Shown: piece after piece, positions 21,044 through 31,424 of the stretch
Position numbering within the stretch: position 1 is the first letter of the stretch
How the letters are laid out: the number at the start of each line of letters is the position of its first letter
NCBI GenBank assembly: GCA_009763385.1
Contig: CM019825.1
Span: 16,871,621 to 16,935,620, forward strand
Reading direction: 5' to 3'
Length of the DNA: 64,000 nt
Source of the DNA: Coix lacryma-jobi var. lacryma-jobi
Taxonomy: Eukaryota > Streptophyta > Magnoliopsida > Poales > Poaceae
The notes under the pieces: generated by a model
Seen by the model: only the letters and a program-made list of their open reading frames with translations
Told to the model about the DNA's origin: nothing
The model's database searches: none
Made by a program: the position numbers and the translations under genes

Positions 21044-22558
21044 TATCATATATGTGTAGAGTAACTGTTGGAGGTTCATCCGTGTAAAGTCATCAACATG
21101 TAATCCTCTCCGTCTCTATTTGCAAACAACTAGCAGTAGTACCTACTTTCTGGGTCTGTTCATCAATACACATTTCTATATATTTCAACGTACAATTGAA
21201 TTAGTACAAGTCAAATTGTGTTTATTGCAATCACAACCATCAGTCTCTCTCCCTCTCACACACCAACCGCTCACATCTTGTTGTAACATGAACATGTGGC
21301 TGTAACAAAAATTTCTGCCGCTATCCTCAAATTCATATCTGTAAACTAAAATAGACAATAATATAGAGCCTGATATATACCAAAATCAAGGATTACTGCG
21401 AAATGCGCACAAAGGAGGCAATAGGCCTTTCAACTCAACTCATAGAGATTAAAAAATGGCACACATATTTCGTAGTTCCAACACCAGTAGGGCAACTCAA
21501 CGAGAGCTAGTGGTATCAGGGTGGCTACGCCAATGCGGCACTGCCCTTGTGAGTTGCGGCTTCTGCTCGGTGCTCGCTGCCGATGGCGCCATTGTGCACG
21601 CCGACCTGCAGTCCACCATTGATTCGTGGTGACGCATTCTCTTCGCCCACGGGAGTCATGAGTCGCCTCAACGACCACCATGCTAGGGTTTAGGGTTTAG
21701 CGAAACGGAAAAACTAAATAGTACACACGTCTTTACAAAATTTTAACATATGATTTTTCTGGCCGCACTCGACGCCTCCCCCACCCCCACGCCCGACGCT
21801 TCCCCCACACCCGACGCTTCTTCCCTAGCTTCGGCGACCGATGCTTCGGTGGTGGCCGAGCTTCTCCTCCGCCTCCTTCTTCTAGACGCGCGGCGACGGC
21901 GTCCTCCTCCCAGCCCCATTGCCTCCTCTGCGCGCGTCCATGGCGGATATGATGGTGACATCGGATCTGACATCGACGGTACTGGATCTACCGGATCCGA
22001 CAGGGCAGCAGCAAATCTGCCGAATCCGTCCGCTACAGCTCCAGGTACGCCTCTCTCTCCTCTCAACTCTAGGGTTCTAACGAGCTCGTCCATCTTCTTC
22101 CTCAATTCCGGTGGGCTATAGATGGCCGGTCGGAGGGAGGGGCAAGGGAGGCTCACCGCCAACGGTAGGGGTGGGGAAGAAGGCGGGAAAGAGAGTGGCT
22201 GCGCGCGGGTGCTAGGGGTCCACCGGAGCCTAGCTTGCTAGGGCTCCGGTGGACTCCTAGCGCCCGCGGCGGAGTGGTGGCCGGTGGCGGGGGCGAAGAC
22301 GGGAGGAGGAAGAAGCCATAGCTAAACATTTACCATTTGCAATAAGCGGACACAAAAATACATTTTATGGGTAGATTATCCTGTGATTCGTGCTGCAATA
22401 ATCTACTCCCGCGGTAAACATTTTGGTTTTATGCATGATGCTTTAGTATGTACTCGTACATGAATAAGGTAAATGATATAGCCGATCGAAAGACATGAAT
22501 TAAGTAGACTAGTACACATGCAACGACAGAAGATTGTATCTGTTTCCCTTTCTCCTCC
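21044..22558. other. intergenic DNA between the PNRC-motif and syntaxin genes
   Basis: No supported gene. A telomere-like box (agggtttagggtttag, about 21684-21699) and a GC-rich block (about 21760-22300) resemble a promoter/first-exon region. The two antiparallel frames there (21750-22121 plus, 21743-22162 minus) consist of simple Ala/Pro/Arg runs. A ~30-bp imperfect inverted repeat lies at 22205-22267. The syntaxin 3' end follows at 22559. Confidence 0.4.
22205..22267. repeat. GC-rich imperfect inverted repeat
   Basis: The arms, about 22205-22233 and 22238-22267, pair along roughly 30 bp with a few mismatches around a 4-5-base loop (centre 'tagcttgcta'). No element ends are recognised. Confidence 0.7.
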
Positions 22559-25500
22559 TTACTTAGACTTAGCCCATGGCTTTAGAATCGAAAGCACAAC
22601 TATGACGGCAATTACCAGCAGAATGATAATTGCAATCAACATGCACTTTCTCGACTTCTTCTGCAGGCTCTTTGCGGTGCGTAGCTCTTCAGTACCAGTT
22701 AGCACATGGTTTACAGCATTTTGAACCTGACGGTGGAAATGGATCAGCGCTCAAACATGACAATTTTCCAGTAGCGCTGATTAAATTCAGTCTTTTTCCA
22801 GTTACATATACTACTAATCAGACCAAGAAGTGTGAACTTACGAACCTGATTCTCTATGTTGTCCAGAAACTCTCCTTGTGCATCAACAAGTGCTGCCATG
22901 TCTGCAAAAATCTGAAAATAAATAGTAATAACACCATGGTTAGTGGCCATGGGCAATCTGGGAATTGATTATGTACATGCTATAGGTTGTTAGATTATAA
23001 AATAATATTATTCTTTTACTTTTACTGTTACAAAGTCTCTTGGTTGATGTTTTGAACAACTTCGTCTAAGCTGCATTCTTGCCAAAACCTACCTGCTGCA
23101 GTTCAAGGAGCCTTTTTTCTATCTCCATGACTGCATCATGCCGTTCCTGAATTTCTTCAACCGTGGCAAGAATCTATACCTCAAGTGCAATTTTTAAAAC
23201 GTAAAGCAAGAATAGTTAGACGTAGCACATTGAGATGAACAATACAATTTCTTCAACAAAAGAAAGATGAACAATACAAGTGGTGAAGTGAAATTCTCTA
23301 AATAATAATGTACTACTAACTGACCTGTCCTCTACCTGTTCCTTGGATTGCTCTCTCGAAGATCTGCTCGCTGCTTCCGGTCTCAATGAGACGGTCAATC
23401 ACCTAGTCATTGTGGCAAAATGTGGTCAGAAGAGGTAATTATTTTCTGTACCTACCGTAGCGTGGTAGAACCACCATCCTCACCTCCTCAGAAGGCTTTG
23501 TTCCCGTGACTGTTCAAGGTTAAGGTTTGTCAATATTCAGTCAACAGGATAACTCAAAACTAAAATGATGGATAAGAGAGATTCGTAAAGCAAAGATTAC
23601 TGGCCTGTGAAGATCCTCCTCTCTACAACTTCTCGGTACTCTTCTTGTATAGTTTGTCTTAGATTCTGCAATGAATGGTAAACAGTATGATTCCAAGTCT
23701 TCTTTGCTTCGACAAAGAAGATCGAGAGAGATTAAGGTCATTGCACCTGGAAATCGTTCATTCTTTCTTTCAGCTTCTTCTTCAGTGCACTGCAATCGAA
23801 GTTCACCTTCTGTTGGATTCTTTTATATATTTGATATGCAATCTTGCCTTGTATGCTACTATGATTCTATTGTTGTGAATGACGACGATCCGAACGACGA
23901 AGAAGACAAGATCAAACCACAGAGAGACACAAGATTTAACGTGAAAAACCGTCTCAATGCGGAAGGTAAAAACCACGGGCGCCAGCCAACAAACACTTCT
24001 CAATATTATCAAAAGTTGGGTTACAACACCATATGGTGGTTTACTAGCGAATCAATCAAAGTGGAAACCCTAACAGGGTATATGTACCGTACCAAGCCTA
24101 AGCCTCCGGTGACGGATCTCTGCTTCGCTCTGTCAGAAGTCGGCCAATATAATGTCCAACTGAATTTAGAACATATATAACATCTATGTCTAGATTCGCA
24201 ATATTGTGGATTAACCGGTAAATTAACATGGTCTTGAAACAGGTTTTGCTCAACTTATTTGCCAGACGAATGTGCGTGGCGTCCGGAGATGAACAGTGAT
24301 CCGATTTGAACTTATTTAGTACCTTATATAGTCATTAGGTTCTACTAGTAAATAGCTACTATAACAAGTCCTTAGTAGCATTTGCCGAACCCCACCGTAA
24401 TACTCCTAGATGCTTGCAATAGTGCAGTAGCATAATAATGCACGAGGATCTTACATGGTCATCGACATCCTTGATCGATCTACGCTCGTGCCCTTTCCAC
24501 ACCCTGGCTTCTTTCTGTTCTCAAGATTCTGCAAACCGAAAAGGAGGATGAACACTGACGAGCATTGGTGAATGTGAATGACATGCTGAAGATATGGTCA
24601 GACTAATGTCTTTACATTTCTGTCCATCTGTTCCAACTTCACTTTCACGTTGCGTGCGATCTTGACTACTTCATCAATGTCTTTCTCCATGCGCCCTTTT
24701 ATCGCTGGAAGACGAGTTATTTCAGATGAGTGTTCAATTAGATTTTCAGTTTAGAAATGCTGATGTCATCAGTCTGTGTGTGTCAACAAGTGAAGTTGCA
24801 CATGCACCTTTCATTGCAGAAGCCTTAGTGACTGACTTGGATTCCTCATTAGCTTCCTGTAGATTTGCAGAAAGTATAATTGGTCTCTACACGTACGGGT
24901 CCAAAACTAACACGACCAGGAAATGCAGGAAATGTCACGGAGAACTAACATTTCCGAACCAAACTTTAAAAACAGTAGAGTAATAGTTACCTGAAGCTTG
25001 CGAACTATGTTGGACATCTTATCCAACAGGGTCTCAATCTCTTTGACCTAACACAAGGGAAAGAAAAAATCCCTTGTAAGAAAATAGTAAATACTTTCAG
25101 ATCTGCACTTGTGCTTTCATTATAAACTGAAGACCGAACCTGTTCAAAAAAGTCTTTGAGACCATAATCGGTGTTGTCCTTGGGATTTCGATTCCCCATC
25201 TCAATGTCCCTCTCCCTCTCTGGCTTCTCATCCCTCTCAAAGGAATCCTGTCATCGAATTAACAGAACCCACAGCGGTTCCAATTCCAACTAGTACATTA
25301 GTAAGTTACTAAATTATCATGAAGACAGCCACTACACACTTTGCACTGAATTTGGTTTCTCTGTTTTTGCAGGTTATCCCAACAGGAAAATCAGTCAGGC
25401 TTCAAAGACAGATATTCTGACATGACAAAAACCATTGTTTCCATGCAGTGAACAGAACCCACAGATATTGTTGACATGACAAAAACCCGGCATGAAAACT

Positions 25501-25572
25501 ACTCCGTAGAACAAAAAAGGAGAGACAATCTTTGCAAGAACGAACTGCACATACCGTGAGAAGATTGTTCAT
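22559..25572 (-). CDS. SYP13: SYP1-family syntaxin, SYP13-like Qa-SNARE (13 exons, 305 aa)
   Basis: A Qa-SNARE for vesicle fusion at the plasma membrane. Coding exons, in gene order: 25555-25572, 25140-25247, 24991-25047, 24808-24856, 24616-24704, 24455-24528, 23747-23789, 23605-23665, 23484-23509, 23325-23402, 23093-23173, 22846-22911, 22559-22726. They total 305 codons plus TAA, the normal family length, with every phase consistent. The N-terminal region with 'DSFERDE' leads into the helical Habc domain (about 36-150). A linker with 'TGTKPSEE' and 'IDRLIETG' follows, then the SNARE motif (about 206-268) with zero-layer Gln240 and one C-terminal membrane anchor (about 279-298). Many introns fit SYP13 better than the intron-poor SYP12 genes. 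All introns fit GT-AG except the one after exon 8, whose donor reads ACAG|GCCAGT; the nearest GT would shift the frame to an early stop. So this is either a GC-AG intron or a splice defect. Confidence 0.9.
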
Positions 25573-25765
25573 CTTCTGGTTCGCGGAGAAAGAGACGGAG
25601 GAGCCTTCCCTTGGGTTTCTCGTGCAGCAAAGCGAAGAACAGCAGGCCGATGATGAAGAAGGAAATGGTGTATTCAGAGGACTTTGGAAAGGCCGTTCTG
25701 ATGAGGATGACTAATATCAATAAACTATAGTTAGCAAGGATGATCTTGGCGACGCCGGCCAGCAC
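25499..25765 (-). other. hydrophobic open frame overlapping the syntaxin start
   Basis: An 88-codon frame on the same strand begins 193 bases upstream of the syntaxin ATG and overlaps exon 1 in a different frame. It has two strongly hydrophobic stretches (about residues 7-26 and 33-47) followed by basic and acidic residues. It could be an upstream ORF in a long leader that limits syntaxin translation, a small membrane-protein exon, or chance. I do not recognise the sequence. Confidence 0.3.
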
Positions 25766-25975
25766 TAGAAGCCATTAACTAGCAAACAACCAGTAACTAA
25801 AGAGACTTAATGTCTATTCAATGGTAATGACTACGCTGCCAACGGATGGAAGAATGCACGGCATCCTCTTTCGGTGGTCTTCCGGTCATCCCCATGGAAG
25901 AGATGGCCGTGTTATTTATTAACTTTTCTTTTCTAATGAAAGAATGCTATTTGTTTTCTAATATTTATATTTGGC

Positions 25976-26223
25976 AACGTATCCTATGCAAACTAGACTC
26001 CTGTGCAAACTATGCAAACTCTAATCAAGACCACAAGAATCTAATCCGATGGCTGATAATTTTAGCACTCAAACCCCCCACTCATCCTATCCGGCGGTTG
26101 CAACACACCCCCATGAGTGGAGGGGTTTAAGTGCTAAAATTACCAGCCATCAGATTAGATTCTTGTGGTCTTGATTAGAGTTTGCATAGTTTGCACAAGA
26201 GTCTAGTTTGCATAGGATACGTT
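25976..26223. mobile_element. fold-back MITE with ~105-bp terminal inverted repeats
   Basis: The first ~105 bases (from aacgtatcctatgcaaac) are repeated in inverted orientation at the right end (ending gcataggatacgtt), with few differences, around a short centre. The 248-bp unit is non-coding. It sits about 400 bp upstream of the syntaxin start codon, in its likely promoter. Superfamily is not assignable by eye; no clear target duplication was found. Confidence 0.85.
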
Positions 26224-26297
26224 CCCTCTATCTACATATTTATCTATCTATACCTACCTAATATTAAAGAGCTAAAAATTTTCTTTTCATTCTTTTT

Positions 26298-27272
26298 TGG
26301 AAAAAAGTCTACGCAACCCCCTCAACTATTGAGCGTCGACTACTTCACACCCCAAACTATAAAACCAGATGTTTTACCTCCTGAACTTTTCAAAACCGGT
26401 CAAATAAACCCCTCAGGTGGTTTTAGACGGTGGTTTTGCTACAATACCGTGGTTTTGTCTTTTTTTTTTCTTTTTTATTTATTTTGTCCGAATCTTTAAA
26501 AAATCATAGAAAAATCATAAAATAGAAAATCTAATTTTGTTGGACTCCACATAAGTAGGTCTACACAGTGAACATACAATATAGTATACTTTAGAACAAA
26601 ATTTTTGCTGTAGATTTAGATCTATACTTTTCTGTAATTAATTAGAATAATTCATAGATGCAGTTTCTTTCATCTAATTGTAGTGAATTTTTTATTGTGA
26701 GCTAATTATTATATGTTTGAACTGTAGTAAAAATTTCACACTCATTGGATCAGGTATAACTTAGTTGTAGATTTATTTAGGTTTATACTAAGTTATATCT
26801 AAATTAATTTATAGCTAAGTTATACATGATCCGATTAGTGTGAAGTTTTTACTACAGTGCAAGGATACAATAATTAGCTCACCACAAAAATTTCACCATA
26901 ATTGGATGAAAAACTGCACCTATAAATTATTCTAATTAATTACAGAAAAACATAGATCTAGATCTACAACAAAAAAAATGTTCTAAAGTATACTATATTA
27001 TATATTCACTGTATAGATCTACTTATGTGGAGTCTAACAAAATTGGATTTTCTATTTTACGATTTTTCTATGATTTTTTAAAGATTTGGCTAAAATAATT
27101 AAAAAAAGGAAAAGACAAAACCACGTTACTGTAGCAAAACCACCGTCGAAAACCGCCTGAGGGGGTTATTTGACCGGTTTTGAAAAGTTTAGGGGGTAAA
27201 ACATCTGGTTTTATAGTTTGGGGGTGAAGTAGTCGATGCTTAATAGTTGAGAGGGTTATGTAGACTTTTTCC
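26298..27272. mobile_element. Mutator-like MITE with long inverted repeats and 9-bp TSD
   Basis: The ends begin TGGAAAAAAGTCTAC and end GTAGACTTTTTCC. Inverted similarity continues for roughly 190 bp inward (blocks such as 'aaaaccggtcaaataa' and 'ggtggttttgctaca'). The 9-bp direct repeat ATTCTTTTT flanks it (26289-26297 and 27273-27281). A 9-bp duplication and long TIRs are typical of Mutator-like elements. The interior is AT-rich, partly palindromic and non-coding. A degraded relative is at 4376-4790. Confidence 0.8.
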
Positions 27273-27355
27273 ATTCTTTTTTGGGTCTAGCCGTTCCTAA
27301 AAGTAATTTTTTAACTGAAGACGATACATATTCGTGATGTCCATGTCCATACTCT

Positions 27356-27603
27356 AAGGCCTTGTTTGGTTAGACTCCCTAAAGTTTAGTGTTCACTAAA
27401 ATTTAGTACTCCTTAAAATTTAGGGCCTGTTTGGTTCTCTCCCACTAAAATTTAGTGACTAAACTTTAGTCACTTTTAGTAGGTAAATTGCTAAACACCC
27501 CCACTAAAAGGGACTAAAAAGTCATTTTAGTTACTTTTGGTACCTTTTAGTGACCATGTTTGGTTATATAGTGACTAAAGACCACTAAAGTTTAGTCACT
27601 TTT
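27356..27603. repeat. GGGCCTGTTTGG-type MITE, cut by the Tat element
   Basis: Two successive starts (ggccttgtttggtta at about 27358 and gggcctgtttggttc at about 27422) are followed by repeated 'actaaactttagtcac' words. No matching right end is seen before the Tat A LTR at 27604, which appears to have landed inside this MITE; the other half would then lie beyond the window. Confidence 0.55.
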
Positions 27604-28032
27604 TGTCGGTATTTGTTAACCGATAACTCGTCTTGGGGATTCTCAGATTATTTGTTCGGTGGGGATCGGCGTTCGTAGAACCCGGCGAGTACACATGGAT
27701 ATCGATTTATACTGGTTCAGGCCGCTTAATAGCGTAATACCTTACGTCTAGTGGTGGCGTGTGCCTTGTGTTATGATTCAAGATTCAATGATACAGGTTT
27801 ATGCCCGCTTTCCCTTATATAATCGGGTGAAGCTTAGCACGTACCGAGTCCTAGTCGGTTACATCAGAGGAGTCCTATTCTAATTACAAGACTTCCTTTA
27901 GAACTCGACTAAGTTACAATGAGAGTCCTAATCCATGTCCACTTCGTAGCATGTCTTCAGATCTTCTCATGACGTCCAGGGCTGGTCCGAGTAATCATCT
28001 TCTGATGATGTCTCTGACATTCTGGTCCGTCA
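27604..28032 (-). repeat. 3' LTR of Tat element A (candidate)
   Basis: Read on the minus strand the LTR starts TGACGGACCAGA and ends ACCGACA. It has a TATA box at 27813-27821 (TATATAAGG on the minus strand) and a polypurine tract GAGCTCGGGGGCT directly upstream (28033-28045). The partner LTR lies outside the window, so the edges rest on the TG...CA ends and the purine tract. The sequence outside is 'ctttt' (27599-27603). Confidence 0.65.
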
Positions 28033-28045
28033 AGCCCCCGAGCTC

Positions 28046-29336
28046 ATCAACATTTCTCTAAAACGTTATCTTCTGGTTTCCTTCGGGAATCTCCGAGTAA
28101 TGTCATGAGAAATTTTGAAGTGCTCTGTAGATGAAAGAACTCCATGGTGTGCACTTTTTCAGAAAAGTGCACCCATAGGGTGTAGCCCCCGAGCCTCTTG
28201 TTATTTTTTTAATAACTTTGAGGATCTATGAGCTTTTATCCGAGTAATCCTTAGTTTAAGAAAAAAAACATTTCCTTAATGATATATACCCTGCAGCCCC
28301 CGAGCCTGAGTGCCGAGTATTTGATTAGTCGGTACTTGGGGTCTTCAATACATATCATCCAGGTAAATCTTAGTCTTTATATGAGGATAATACGTGTCAC
28401 TGATTTGGTATGTAACCCAACCGAGTAATAATTATTCAGCTTCGGGTGGGTAATGTTTTCATCAAACATCCCTTTTCACCCCCACTGAATAAAGATTACC
28501 ATGAAGGACAACAATAATTGACCAGTGACTGTATCACCTGTCCTCATTGATGATTCCTTGTCGTCTTGTGCAACTGCAACATTTTTGTCCGTTTCCTCTT
28601 GAAGCATGCACGTGAAATGAATAACTCACCAATGATGCCAGGCTTCACATGTGTAATAGTATGTACAAGGGTGCAATTATTGAACTCTGCTTGATTGTAT
28701 CCGTGAACTAAGTCCATAGACCAAGAGCAGTCGCCTATAAATACCCTGTCTGGGGAGCAAGGATGCCACACCTTCCTGAGTATATGACTTCTTTTACTCC
28801 CATGAGTGTTATAATATCTGTAGTAGAGATGTCCGAGCCCCCGGGTGTCTTCCTTATGTAGGATAGTCGAAGTGCCCAGAAGAACTCTTGTGAAGGGATC
28901 ATCCGTCAGGGTGGTTTCCAAGTGGTCGGGAGCAGAGAGATACAGAGTGGCGCCTAGAAGAACTCTTGTGACTCCCGCATCGCGGACAACCTCGGGATCA
29001 CAGGTTGTCAAAAGGCGCTAGGGTTTAGGCTGACTATCAAGTTCCTTGTGTACTGGGGTAGAGCCTAAAACCCACCTTGGGATGCACTGAGAAGATAGTG
29101 TCTACCCAAGGTTCTGTGTCTGCTTTACTGCGACTCGCTGAACCCAGGCCTTGATGCACTGCGCATCAAGACTTTGTACCTTGATTACACTAGAGTAGAG
29201 TTTTACATCCTGATTGAACTTGTACTGGAAACTGTTGTATCTCAAGATGTAATTGTGTATCTCTGTTGTAATTCCAGGTAATAATCATTAAGATCCGGGT
29301 ACTTGGAATATTTTCTGAGTCCTTTGTCTTTGATTC
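28046..29336 (-). other. Tat A non-coding region between 3' LTR and antisense gene
   Basis: No supported gene. The word agcccccgag of the polypurine tract recurs at 28184-28193 and 28295-28304. A perfect 9-bp stem with 4-base loop is at 28150-28171. Two similar 'agaagaactcttgtga' words lie near 28879 and 28957. The minus-strand open frame 28544-29011 shows no domain. Confidence 0.5.
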
Positions 29337-29341
29337 CGAGT

Positions 29342-31424
29342 TGCGGATACATGGGTGTATGCCGAGTCTCTGAGTAATGAGTGATTGTCAACTGAGATAA
29401 TGCGCATGTTCTTTGGCTTGTGTTGTGCAGGTGTCGAGCACGGATACAGTGATCAGAGGCAAGGTGAAGGTCAAGTAGAGACGTGCCGTGCCGATGGACC
29501 GAGAGTGGCGAAGGGCGGACGTGAGGCTTGGACTGAGGGACCGATGGCCCAAGGATCAGCTGTGGTGGCTGACAGCCTGGGACAGCGACGAGCGAAGACT
29601 TGCGGGCATAGTGTTGCTTGGGTCGAGGACCTAGGGACACGTGTCGGTGGACGGGGTGCACAGGCGGTGCATCCCTTCTAGGGCTCGGTTTGGTGGTTGA
29701 GCCACAGAAAAACCACCGAGTGGACGGTTTCCAGGTTTGGGCTTCAAAACCTGGGCGCTGATGGTTTCCGAGTTTGGGCCACAAAACTCGGGCTGAGGAC
29801 GGTTTCTAGGTTTGGGCCTCAAAACCTAGGTGCTGCGGGTTTCTGAGTTTGGGCCACAAAACTCAGGCTACGGTCGGCTGGTTTCCCGGTTTGGGCCTCA
29901 AAACTGGGGGTTGGTCGTGAAGGCTGGTTTCTCGATTTGGGCCTCAAAACCGGGGGCGAAGTCCGGGAAAGGGATGAGCGGAGCGGTGGCGGCACATGGC
30001 GGCAATCGGTGAGGTTGCGTCGAGGCAACACTACCAGTTGTGCGGGCGTGGTCGTCGGATCACCAGCATCTTTGAGTTGGTCCAGAATAACCCTAGGGTT
30101 TAGCTGGTTCGCTCTGTAATTAGAGAGGGGTAGAGTAGGAAATAGAATTAGGATAAGTAGAGGGAGACACCCTCCTCCCATTCCATCTCAGCCATTTGCT
30201 CTTTGTCTTCTAGGTTTTTCTGCTCTCCCTCTCCCCTGCTGTAGCGAACTGAGATCCACAGAGAAGAGAACAATACCTCTGTGTTCATGAGATTTTGAGG
30301 AAGTGAGACCGTAATCTCACTATTGTAGCGTGTGGTAGCCACACGGTTGCAATTTCGTGGTTGTGATTCGCGTTTTGTTCTTGTTCTTCGCGGGTTGCTT
30401 TTCTCCACGTTTTTCCCGACGATCGATCTCTTTGCTCAGTGCCTCTTTTGCAAATCCGTTTGAACTGAGTTGTTCTAGATCGTGAGGCACTTCTTTCCAC
30501 CAAAGGATTTCACCTCTAACCTCACGAGCTAGTAGATCGATCGATTTTCGTTTTGGACCAAGTTTTTCTCCCTTTCCCGAAATTCTTCGATTCATCGATT
30601 TGGAGATAGGTTAGAGCCATGATCTCTTAGAGATAGCTCACTATCCTCCTTGTGACTCCTCTCACCAAGTTTGATCCCTAGTGGATTTGTTTTGGGTGAG
30701 ATCGAGTTGGATCGGTAGACGAACGGGGCTGATTCGGGGCGACCGGACGCTGGCGTCAGGCTGACCGGACGCTGACACAGTGCGTCCGGTTGTTGAATGT
30801 TCGGTGCGATTTCCTATTACTTGAGCGGACGCTTGGCCACCCACTGACCGGACTCGCCCTTGCTACTGTTCATCGGTTTCTATCTTTGTGACCGGACGCT
30901 GACTCTTTGACCGGACGCTCTATTCACCAGAGTCCGGTCCAACTCAGAGAGCTCCCAATTTGGGTTTTGCTCGACCGGACGCGTCCGGTGCCTACTGACC
31001 GGACGCACCAGTGAGTCCGGTCAGAGCTGTTTTGCACGTTTTTGTCCGCAGTTTGTTCGTCCGACTTTCAATTTGAGATCCGCTTGTTGCGTTGAATTCC
31101 TGACTTCGTGCTCTTCAGAAATCGGGCTTCTTGCTTTACAAAATAGCCTGAATCCCCCTCGCGTTGCTTGGGGGAGGTTGAGGTTACCCAAAGTTCATCC
31201 TGTCACTAGTTGACCTACGTGAACTTGGGCGAGGAAATTTTTGTGGTGTCCCGCTGTGTTCCTAGGGAACATCCACCCATTCTCTTGGGTCGTGGACATC
31301 ACGCGCATCGGTTTTGCTCTTGGGGTTGATTCTCGGGACAGAGGCAACAAGTTTCCAAAAGGAAAATTTGGAGCTCCCATTCACCCCCCTCTGGTCGCTT
31401 TCTGGTAGCACTTTCGGTCCTTCA
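29342..31424 (+). mobile_element. probable solo LTR of a different SIRE-type Copia family
   Basis: The right end 'cacccccctctggtcgc...cggtccttca' has the same form as the end of the complete SIRE-type element at 7489. The interior carries the 'gggcctcaaaacc' words and a CCGGACGC array (30740-31025). CGAGT precedes the first base (29337-29341) and follows the last (31425-31429), consistent with a target duplication, although CGAGT is frequent in this element. No internal region or second LTR is present, so LTR-LTR recombination is likely. It sits in the 5' part of the Tat A antisense gene region. Confidence 0.6.
30740..31027. repeat. CCGGACGC repeat array in the solo LTR
   Basis: About nine CCGGACGC, GTCCGGT or related words occur in ~290 bp, in both orientations. 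ACCGGACGCGTCCGGT at 30974-30989 is a perfect 16-bp palindrome. The motif is close to the CCGGACGTGTCCGG clusters in the SIRE-type element at 5192-15890. Confidence 0.85.

Noticed and set aside
21743..22162. Antiparallel Ala/Pro/Arg-rich frames in the GC island
   Set aside because: Simple-sequence composition, both strands open, no domain or splice partner seen.
28544..29011. 155-codon minus-strand frame in Tat A
   Set aside because: Lies between LTR and antisense gene with no recognisable domain; composition looks random.
29242..29784. 180-codon minus-strand frame in the solo LTR
   Set aside because: Crosses the LTR boundary at 29342 and has no domain.
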